64,000 nucleotides of DNA from Bathynomus jamesi (lineage: Eukaryota > Arthropoda > Malacostraca > Isopoda > Cirolanidae), in the NCBI GenBank assembly GCA_023014485.1, contig JAJOZX010003215.1:401001-465000 (forward strand), in the 5' to 3' direction. The first letter of the stretch is position 1; each line of letters starts with the position of its first letter. Of the stretch, positions 56,447 through 64,000 are shown piece after piece. Both the position numbers and the translations under genes were made by a program. Below the pieces are notes generated by a model. The model was given only the letters and a program-made list of their open reading frames with translations. It was not told the DNA's origin and did not search any database.

Positions 56447-57039
56447 GTCTACTTGAAGACCCGTATTGAGTCCCACAGGGGTCTGTGCTGGGACCTCTGT
56501 TTTGTTGTCTATAAATGATCTAGAGAAGGGCCTATCATGTAAAACCTCAAAATTTGCTGATGATACAAAATTAGGCCATAATGTTAAGTCAGTAGCAGGA
56601 GCAATGACAATACAAAAAGACTTAGAGTAACAGCCTGGGGAATTAAGTAGATGAGATGAGATTTAACGTTGATAAGTGCAAGGTTATGCATATTGGGCCA
56701 AAAAATCCAGAATTTGAATACAATATGAATGGAATTTGGATTAAAAATGATGAGAAAGATGGGTGTCACTGTGACTAATGAACTTAAACCCTCAAATCAC
56801 TGTATGGAAATCAGAAATAAAGCAAATGCTAGACTCAATCTCATACAGACACACATTGAATACAAATCACCCAATATTATAAAGCAACTATACATTTCAT
56901 ATGTATTCAATTTAATAGTCCCTATTTGATACAAGATATTGAAAAACTGGAAAAAGTACAGAAATGAGCAAAAAGAATGATCCCATCTCTAATACAATTG
57001 ACATATAAGGAAAGACTGGTGTATCTAAACATGTTCTCA

Positions 57040-57171
57040 TTAACCCTTTAATGCCCAGTGTGTGAAATTTTCATCATTAACTTTGGAAGCAATTTTAGAC
57101 CTTATTTATAAGGTTATAAGGACGATTTTTGCTTTTTACTTTTCGACTTAATTTGGGTGTGAAAGGGTTAA
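57040..57171. mobile_element. 132-bp piggyBac-like MITE in the LINE
   Basis: TTAA stands at both borders (57040-57043 and 57168-57171) with ends CCCTTTAATGCCC and GGTGTGAAAGGG. The LINE protein reads MFSL before it and KRRRLRGDMRGVYKI after it, so the insertion point is exact. Confidence 0.88.
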
Positions 57172-58154
57172 AAAGGAGGAGGTTAAGGGGTGATATGAGA
57201 GGTGTATAAGATAGATTTTGATTCTCTTTTCATTAAAGATCAATAACCAGACTAGAGGTCATAGTACGGTATGAAATTATTTAAGAAAACATAGTTTTAC
57301 AAACAGAGTAATTAAGTTTTGGAACAGTCTGACAGAAGAAGTGGTGACTTCAGATACACTTGATTCTTTCAAAAGAAGGTTGGATAGTTTGATGTCTGCA
57401 AGGGACATCTGGTGATAGTGTTTAAGCCCATTTTTATTGCATGAATAGTACTAGTTTATTTCATATATATTATGTGCATTTAGGTGATAGATCCCACAGC
57501 TCAACACAAGTGTTGTGGGATATAGGGAGGCAGCATCTTGGGTTAGGGGATACTCTCTGTCCTTATACACCCCATTTAAAGAGATTCCTCTGCCGAGTGG
57601 TGCCCCCCCATAGTACTGTGAGGTATTGAAAAACTCATGATCTTCACTTGCCCCACAAACACCTTTAAATGGGAGACCCAAAATGGGTGCACACACATTT
57701 CTACATTACTGTACAGTCTTTACAGCCACACCTACACTTCCTCCTAAGTATATATATATATATTGTAATGTATATGGTTGTAAATTGTGACTTGGTCTGC
57801 AATTGATATGGACTGTGACTTATTTTTGGTTGGCAAGGTACTGGTATTGATGGGTACCATAATGAAATTGACTGGATTCTTTGGATCTGATATATAGAGA
57901 GTAACATATTTGCCTATTATGACTTTGATCCTCTGGATCCAGAGATTCTATCTTTAGTTTTAAATTGATAATTAATTAGTTTTGTAAAAATTGGTTGTTG
58001 CCAATGTACAGGCAGTTTTTACATAGTGGAGCCACCTCGATGGGCCAAAGTGGCCCCTAGTGTGCCCACTATAAAAATTTCTTATGTTCTTATGTTCTCT
58101 GACTTACCTACAGTGTATCAAAATTATGTTAGGTTATGCTTTATTGTAAAAAAT

Positions 58155-58345
58155 GTAGTCAAAAATATATTTTTCAAGTGTATTTTGGTGTGCTTTGTTC
58201 GAATATGGCCTTCATTTCTTGTACAAATGAACAGAAATACAGTTGTCATTGAATGGCCCAAACACACATTTCTGTTTATTTGCACAAGAAATGAAGGTCA
58301 TATTTGAACAGAACACTCCAAAAGACATTAGAAAAATATATTTTG
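58155..58345. repeat. Foldback repeat, ~85-bp arms
   Basis: AAAAATATATTTTTCAAGTG with TATGGCCTTCATTTCTTGTAC on the left is complementary to AAGAAATGAAGGTCATATTT and AGAAAAATATATTTT on the right, with some mismatches. It is noncoding and shares ATGAAGGTCA with other foldbacks in the window. Confidence 0.85.
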
Positions 58346-58349
58346 GATA

Positions 58350-58850
58350 TTAATTTCAGTGTTGGTGAAACATTCAATAATAACCTTTCATATTAGGCCA
58401 GGCCAATACAATTCACCAATCTAGAAAATGGGAAGCTTTCTGATGCCATCCGGAAAAATCTAGAACATCCTTAACATTTTTAATAAAATAAGACAAAATT
58501 TTACTTGTTTCAATTGTCCCATACATAGTTAGCATAGTGTTTATGTTTATTACAATATAGTTTACATTGGTGTACAGTGCAGTATAGCCAAAATTTGAGT
58601 TTTACTATATTGTCCATTGGTTTTTCCAATGTTAATGGTACCTTCAGATAACTGGAAAATTTAGACAACTGGAATGGCCTAATCCCTGAGCTTGCTGGAT
58701 AATGAAGGTTTTACTGTATGTATACTTTAGCATTGGAAATTATTTATATGTTTTAGCATTGGAATTTATGGTATAACTTTATTATTAAAAGTATTAAAAT
58801 GATATTAAACTGATAAATGTCAATGGATATAATCAAATGCACAAATAAGT
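58350..58850. other. AT-rich sequence, nothing recognised
   Basis: I see no gene or repeat with clear borders. AACTGGAAAATTTAGACAACTG near 58651 may be a remnant of a pogo-type end, without a partner. Confidence 0.4.
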
Positions 58851-58852
58851 TA

Positions 58853-59917
58853 CAGGTGACCCTCGGTATACACAGGGGTTAGGTTCCTGAAAATGCCTGT
58901 GTAAACAGAAACTGTGCATACGGGGACTAATACCTTATGGGAAAAAATACAATCAATCCCTAGACCAACTGACCCCCTCCCTATGACCAATTATATTTCT
59001 TCATACATCACTAAAACGGAGCACCGACAATTCAGTGCAAAGACAATTCAGCGCAAGTCAGTACAGTTAAAAGTTTAGTTAAAATAATAAAAATAAATCG
59101 CAATAAATAAAAAAGAGAAAAATTTGTATATTTATATATATGCTAAATTGGGTCTGTATCGAAGGAGTGACATTTCATCAAAGGAGTGACATAAATACCG
59201 TAACGAAGGAGTGACAAATCAGAGATAAAATTCAAAGGAGTATAATTATTAAAATTTTATTTAAAAAAACAAAATTTGTTAGAATTGTTAAAATTAAGAT
59301 TTTATTTCAAAAACTAGAAACCTAACCTAACAGTTGCAAGCCTCTCTTCCCTCTGGATTTGTTCTTTCTTCTTCTTTGTTGGTATTTTCGCGCTGAATTG
59401 TCTTTGCGCTGAATTGTCGGGTCACGCACTAAAACATGTACAGAAACACCAAAACATGTACTATACAAATACATACATGTATATTTATATATTATTACTG
59501 CAGTAACAAGAAAAAAATGGTTTAACTTACAAATAAAGGTAGGCAGATTGGGTAGAGTTGCTGTGGATGATGTTTACTGGTGAGAGTGTGATTATTTGTT
59601 GTGATTTATTTTTTTAATTTAGTACTAATAAAGTATAAAAATACATTGTAAAGAAGTTAAAATCATTAGAGATGCATATATTTAGTATAACGATTAATTA
59701 AAATATTAGATAACATCTTTTATGTGATGTATAATTTGTAAATTTGCAAAATTGGTAATAGAATCCTCGCCACAATTAGGGTAGGGAGGGGAGGGGTAGA
59801 GCGACAGGCCACCACACACAGCTGTGTCAGCTCGGGAAACCATGTATGGACGAAGTCCCCTCCCGTGTATACGGGGGGGGGGAGCAATACCAAACAGTGT
59901 ATACAGAGGGTCACCTG
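58853..59917. mobile_element. Pogo/Tigger-like nonautonomous element
   Basis: The ends CAGGTGACCCTCGGTATACA and the complementary TGTATACAGAGGGTCACCTG are flanked by TA. Ends of the form CAGxxGACCCTCGxxTATAC are typical of pogo-group elements. The interior has no transposase and includes a nested MITE (59018-59426) and a poly-G run at 59871-59882. Confidence 0.88.
59018..59426. mobile_element. MULE-like MITE with 9-bp target duplication
   Basis: GGAGCACCGACAATTCAG at the left and CTGAATTGTCGGGTCACG at the right are inverted. A second pair of GACAATTCAGCGC words lies just inside, so the inverted end is doubled. CACTAAAAC is duplicated at 59009-59017 and 59427-59435. Nine bases fits Mutator-like elements. 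The inside repeats a GAAGGAGTGACA word. There is no coding capacity. Confidence 0.8.
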
Positions 59918-59994
59918 TAGTTTTATATTTATTTCTCCATAAGAATTTGTTAATATAGCTGGGAAATAAGGCACGTGATGTGCCTTGTTGTTGT

Positions 59995-60270
59995 TGTTGT
60001 TGGTTAGCCAATCAGCCCACCCTGATTGAGCAAGCCAGCGGCATGCAGGTAACTGATCACCCTCTCCAGAGTGGACCAGAGGTTCAGTGCACTAGTGATG
60101 TTGTGTTGTGTTCTGTTGTGCTAGAGTGGTACAGTCTGTCATAATGTGTTCAATTGTTTGTGGTGTGTCCTGGCACAGGTGGCAGGTGTCATCTGTGGAG
60201 TTGTCTAGTCTGTGTTTATATGTCTGTAAGTTGGGGTGATGTCCACATTGGGATCGTGCTAAGTTAACTC
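59995..60270 (-). mobile_element. LINE C-terminal remnant
   Basis: The minus strand at about 60270-60105 reads CGHHPNLQTYKHRLDNSTDD, then TCHLCQDTPQTIEHIMTDC. This is the CCHC-like Cys/His cluster (C-x2-C-x8-H-x4-C) that closes I/R1/jockey-type LINE proteins. The rest is missing or too decayed. Confidence 0.6.
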
Positions 60271-60610
60271 AATCCAATCTGCTCAGGCTGGTCTCTGACC
60301 TGTCAATGGGTGGTGGCTTCGCACCTAGGACTGCATTCGGACCGAGTCATGTCAGTGCTTTGTGGGTTAGGTGTATATGTTTTCTGTACTGTGTGATGTC
60401 TGTGGGGTGTGGTATGGAGTGGAGTATTTGGTTATAATGTCTCTGGTGTTACCTTAATGGTGCGATGTGTTGGTGCATGATTGTACATGTAGTGGCAAGG
60501 GTGTTGTGGGTTAGTTGTCACTGCTGCCATGAATTGTGTTCCCCTCATTATGGGGAATATATAATATCATGATGTAGGTACCATGTTGATGATGATAGTT
60601 GCTTCTTTGC
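60270..60610. other. GT-rich sequence, probably LINE-derived
   Basis: The composition (GTGTTGTG, GTGTGG) matches the LINE remnant to the left, and on the minus strand it would precede that C-terminus, but I could not read it as protein. Confidence 0.35.
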
Positions 60611-60614
60611 CTTG

Positions 60615-60735
60615 TTAGGTCAACTGTATGCCCTTGATGATTGGTTAGGTTGTCATGATATTTTCGTTTAAACTAACAAAAATATCACAACTTAACCAAT
60701 CCTCAAGGGTGTACAGTTAACCTAACTGGGGGAAG
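60615..60735. repeat. GGTTAGG palindrome, ~120 bp
   Basis: GTTAGGTCAACTGTATGCCC with TTGATGATTGGTTAGGTTG on the left pairs with CTTAACCAATCCTCAAGGGTG and TACAGTTAACCTAAC on the right, around a centre near 60672. It is a shorter relative of the palindrome at 46610-46915. Confidence 0.88.
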
Positions 60736-60874
60736 AAGAAGCTACATCATCAACATGGCGCATTTATCAGTTCTAATACAATTTTAATACTTTTAATAAA
60801 GTTGTATTCAGGCTTGCATATTTTTTGTTGATATTAAATGTATAAATAATTTCCGACACCCACGTATACATATA

Positions 60875-61468
60875 CAGGAAGGTCCCGGTTATCGCGGTTA
60901 ATTGGTGCAAGCAGAATGCCGCGATAAGTAAAAACTGCATTAAGCGGGAATAATATAACATGTAAAAATTGTTAATGTTGCCAACGCAAGCAGAATACCG
61001 CGATATACATAGTAGCGTAGCCACATTTAGCGGGAATGATATAACATGTAAAAATGGTTAATATTGCCAAGTTAAAAAAATATATATTTTGACTGTCGAC
61101 TTTGACTCGTTTTTATTACTATGTACAGTACAGTACATTATACAAAGGTACGGTAGTAAATAAATTGGTTCATTTTTTAAAAAGTTTATTGAAATGCACC
61201 AGCATGTGCACAAAAAAAGTGGATGAAATTTTTATTTCTTTGTAAAATAATGTAAAAGTGAGGTTTGTTTGAAAGTTTTCTTCTTTTCGCCGTACATTAG
61301 TTTATAACATCGAATATCATTGTCAATATCTCGACAGACTTTCATAGCACGTTCCATATCAGGATATTTTTGGCCGCGATAAGTGAAATTATACCGCATA
61401 TAACGGGATTATGGTCACAAATTATAAACCGCGTAACATCGAATACCGTGTTAACTGAGACCTTCCTG
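60875..61468. mobile_element. Tigger-like MITE with internal tandem duplication
   Basis: The ends CAGGAAGGTCCCGGTTATCG and the complementary GTTAACTGAGACCTTCCTG have TA on both sides. Inside, a unit of about 80 bp (GCAAGCAGAATGCCGCGATA to GTTAATGTTGCCA) is present twice in tandem (about 60909-60982 and 60983-61072). It is noncoding. Confidence 0.85.
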
Positions 61469-61734
61469 TACCAATAATTTTATTTTAGTTTCATAAATTG
61501 AATACCAATATTAGACTATCCCAAGTTGTAATGTTAAAAAAAATATTTATTTGTTCAAAGTCACATAGGTTTTCATTTTGACACTTGATGAAATGTGTAT
61601 CATGTACAAATTTTATCCATTTGGTGCATATTTAGTGACTGCTCACAGCATTCAAAAATATGAAATTTTGGGAGAAATCACAATTTCTTACTTTTGATAC
61701 CAATTTGCGTCATAAATTTATATTGCTTGATTTT

Positions 61735-62289
61735 ATAAAAAACGCTTTTGTAGGGGTTAAAATTTTTCTACAATGGAACTCAACAACTTGAAAAAGAAAC
61801 TGGCATTGCTCTTCACTGGTTGTAATGGTTTCATTAAAATCAGTGGCAAGTTTTACCATTCTTTCAACGCAGTCATTAACCACTTTCAGCTGGGAAACTA
61901 AATCCTTTCCATGAATATATGCTGGGTGTTCAAACCATGCAGCTGGATCTACTGTCAGAAATAATTCATCAGTTTTCATAGCCTTGAAAAAATTTAATGA
62001 TCTGCACGTTATAAAGTCAAAGATTCTTACATTTGAAAGTCTGAATTGTTTTGCATTCTACTCTGCAAAGATCTTTAGTTTTAGCTTGGTTTCCAAGAGC
62101 TTGCACCATTACACTCTTTTCTGAGTTGTTGACTTCTGAAAAAAATGCTAAATGTGCTAAATCCTCACATAAGTACCAAAGGTGGGATCTGAGTTTGCCT
62201 AATGCCACAATTGATATCTTCTTATCAATTTCTTGGTAATCTTCCAGCTTTATCATCATTGATAGGGGCACTGGCAGCTCTTGTTGCAT
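61735..62289 (-). pseudogene. Unassigned decayed protein gene, probably from a mobile element
   Basis: The first segment (62289-62017) starts MQQELPVPLSMMIKLEDYQE and has LRSHLWYLCEDLAHLAFFSE. After a frame change at about 62010 the second segment (to 61735) reads FDFITCRSLNFFKAMKTDEL, then WFEHPAYIHGKDLVSQLKVV, NDCVERMVKLATDFN and EEQCQFLFQVVEFHC. This order (WYL-E-L, F-T-R-L-FF, ND-ER-V-L, E-Q-QFL-QVV) recalls uncharacterised, many-copy proteins of invertebrate genomes. I know no function for them. No catalytic motif is visible. Confidence 0.5.
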
Positions 62290-62862
62290 TAAACCAGGCT
62301 TTTATATATATTGATATGCAAAATATGTTAATACGTCTGATGGCTTCTTTTTCTTTCTTTCTCAAATTGAATTGATCTCGGAATAAATAGATTTTTAAAC
62401 AATAAATGCCTTTTGCCATCCATCTTGCCCTGTGGTATGCTTAGTGATGTGAGTCGTTTTTTATTGTCGTTTTTTTTGTCGTTTTTTTTGTTTAAAATGA
62501 AGATAGTCTGTTTTTTTTGTTTTTTTTGTTTTTTATTGTTTTAAACTTATTCCATATTTTTCTTCCTTTAATCTAATAAGTATATTAGTATTACCTATAA
62601 TTTACTATACTACCATGCTTATACAGTTATACCTAGTATATATAATCATCTTTTAGAAAAACTGAATCACGCAAAAAGTATATAATAGAAAGGAAAAACA
62701 AACCCTCATTTTTTATATGTATATATATTTTTTAACTAGAACATAAAACATTCTTCCTTGTTTCAAACAATATACCGTACATAATTGTGATTGGCAAGAG
62801 TACCAGTATATATATTCCAGATAGAAAAAAAAATATTCACCTTTTTTGAACCTTTTTGTTAA

Positions 62863-62952
62863 CCTAATGTTGTTTAACCTTCATTTCCATGGAAGAATCA
62901 TCACTAGATTGGGTAGAGCATATATGCTAGTTTCAATATCACAGGTACTGGT
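62863..62952. repeat. Partial duplicate of the hAT coding end
   Basis: This ~90-bp stretch repeats 63130-63240 in the same orientation with deletions and substitutions (shared words: AACCTAATG, GAAGAATCAT, CACTAGATTG, TTTCAATATCACAGGTACTG). A TA microsatellite lies between the copies. Confidence 0.85.
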
Positions 62953-63025
62953 ATAATATACATAATAAAAAATACATAATACTGGTATAAAACAATATAT
63001 ATAATTGTGATTGGCAAGAATACCA

Positions 63026-63028
<3 letters not shown>

Positions 63029-63094
<66 letters not shown>
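63029..63094. repeat. (TA)n microsatellite
   Basis: An uninterrupted TA run of about 66 bp between the two copies of the hAT coding end. Confidence 0.95.
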
Positions 63095-63097
<3 letters not shown>

Positions 63098-63145
63098 CTG
63101 CAATGACCGCGCAGTATATTAACCTTTGTGTTAACCTAATGCTGT

Positions 63146-63413
63146 TTAACTTTCATTATCTGATTCTATTTCCATTGAAGAATCATTATCACTAGATTGA
63201 TTAGAGCATATAGTTTCAATATCACAGGTACTGGTAATTATTGCAGATTTGGATGTTGATGAAGCCAATGTAGCACCATGTTTTACTTCACTTTCTTGGA
63301 ATTTTGCATTTTGGGATATAAATACTAGCTTTGCTGCTCTGTCTGTGCTTAATCGGTTTCTTTTGGCTGTATGGATATTACTGTATGTGCTAAATGATTT
63401 CGGAGGTAATGAA
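63146..63413 (-). pseudogene. hAT transposase C-terminus (dimerisation domain end)
   Basis: On the minus strand from 63413, KSFSTYSNIHTAKRNRLSTD continues with RAAKLVFISQNAKFQ, the end of a hAT dimerisation domain. A Ser/Glu/Asp-rich tail follows and stops at 63148-63146. The upstream part of the gene (right of 63413) is replaced by TG/TA-rich sequence. It is the third distinct hAT family in the window to retain mainly this domain. Confidence 0.75.
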
Positions 63414-64000
63414 AGGGCGAAATAGAGGTGTATGAGTTTGTGTAGGTATATATGTGAGTATGTGTGCGTATGTATCTGGAATTCTGGATGTATGCGTGTG
63501 TATGGGGTATATAATAGATATAAATGTGTATATAAGTTGCTCCACTATAGTGTGTAACATATATTGGTATATGGGTGTATGTGTATGTATATATATGGAT
63601 GGTCTCGGGGGGAAAATATGTCATCGCGGGTCTAAAGGATAGTTAAGTGGGAGATTCAAAATCCGAGGCATGGATGGGAGAGTCCTGGAAAGGTTGGACA
63701 ATGGGCAGTCAGCTCCCAGCCAGTGTTCTCGCAAGTTTAACGGATCTAAGATACAAGACTCAGTGCAAGAAAGAGGCCAGTTTTTTTCTGTAAATAGGCT
63801 GAAAAGGCCATTCTATACTGGTACCATATGGCCTATTTTATTATTTATTTATTTATTTTTATAATATATATCATTGCAAAAGTATACCTTATAATTAAAT
63901 TGGCAATATCTATATTAATTATTAAAAAAAACAAAAAAAATAATAAAAAACAAATAAAACGACAAAAAAAACAAAAAAACAACATGGACATAAAAAAAAC

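Larger units (their letters stand above)
55440..58100 (+). mobile_element. CR1-like LINE with 3' tail
   Basis: The plus strand carries a pre-RT region (from about 55440), the RT, a thumb and C-terminus in broken frames, then a long 3' UTR. It ends GCCCACTATAAAAATTTC followed by the octamer repeat TTATGTTC/TTATGTTCT at about 58078-58098. A short tandem octamer at the 3' end is characteristic of CR1-type LINEs. There is no endonuclease domain, so it is 5'-truncated. A piggyBac-like MITE sits inside. Confidence 0.85.
62442..64000 (-). mobile_element. hAT-like element, right side cut off by the window edge
   Basis: TAGTGATGTGAGTCGTTTTT at the left is followed by several TTTTTTTGTCG/TTTTTTTGTTT words. 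At the far right, AAAACGACAAAAAAAACAAA repeats them inverted, so both subterminal regions are visible but the right terminus is beyond 64000. The interior carries a hAT transposase C-terminus and TA/TG-rich simple sequence. Confidence 0.7.

Noticed and set aside
63007..63195. Frame encoding an Ile-Tyr repeat
   Set aside because: It is the (TA)n microsatellite translated.
1..64000. A coordinated novel defence or biosynthetic system
   Set aside because: No group of neighbouring genes with compatible functions exists; nearly all coding segments are transposable-element proteins in decay.

Overview
This window comes from an animal nuclear genome, most likely an arthropod. The evidence is one host gene split by spliceosomal introns with GT/AG borders, an AT-rich background full of (TA)n, (AC)n and (AAT)n microsatellites, a pentameric array built on the arthropod telomere unit CCTAA, and many Tc1/mariner, hAT, piggyBac-like, Merlin, Gypsy and CR1-type elements. 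A chelicerate or crustacean would fit, but the sequence alone does not settle it.

The only host gene I can support is a DNAJA-type (class A/type I Hsp40) co-chaperone on the minus strand. Five coding exons lie between 15608 and 4169. They cover the J domain with its HPD motif, a short G/F region, four zinc-finger half-sites and most of the C-terminal substrate-binding region. The zinc-finger exon at 9605-9751 is short, has no start codon of its own and was found by reading the introns. The last exon, about 50-70 residues, was not found; it is probably left of the window or too diverged to see. The introns carry four Tc1/mariner-type elements, a LINE tail and a microsatellite.

Almost everything else is mobile DNA. 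1.1-3.1 kb holds a decayed LINE. 3.7-37.2 kb is dominated by at least seven different Tc1/mariner insertions; where the catalytic core is readable it has DD41D spacing. The best copy is at 16290-17843. 23-26.7 kb has LINE 3' ends, two palindromes with hammerhead-ribozyme-like cores, a hAT MITE, and a 265-bp direct repeat flanking a mariner. 28.4-35.6 kb holds two related large hAT transposase genes. 38.0-45.3 kb is a complete Gypsy-type LTR retrotransposon with 159-bp LTRs and a 5-bp target duplication, split by two nested hAT insertions. 45.4-47.6 kb is a 2.2-kb inverted repeat. 48.75-51.5 kb is a degenerate telomere-like satellite, followed by a hAT remnant and a Merlin transposase gene. 55.4-58.1 kb is a CR1-like LINE, and 58.8-64 kb holds pogo/Tigger-like, MULE-like and hAT remnants plus one unassigned decayed protein gene.

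The elements do not form a pathway. Their nesting gives a relative history: hAT insertions postdate the Gypsy and one mariner, and piggyBac-like MITEs postdate the big hAT and the CR1. I found no bacterial operon, CRISPR array or rRNA. The unusual items are the DD41D assemblage, the telomere-like array with the related GGTTAGG palindromes, the ribozyme-like palindromes, and chimeric or nested elements whose borders can be read exactly.
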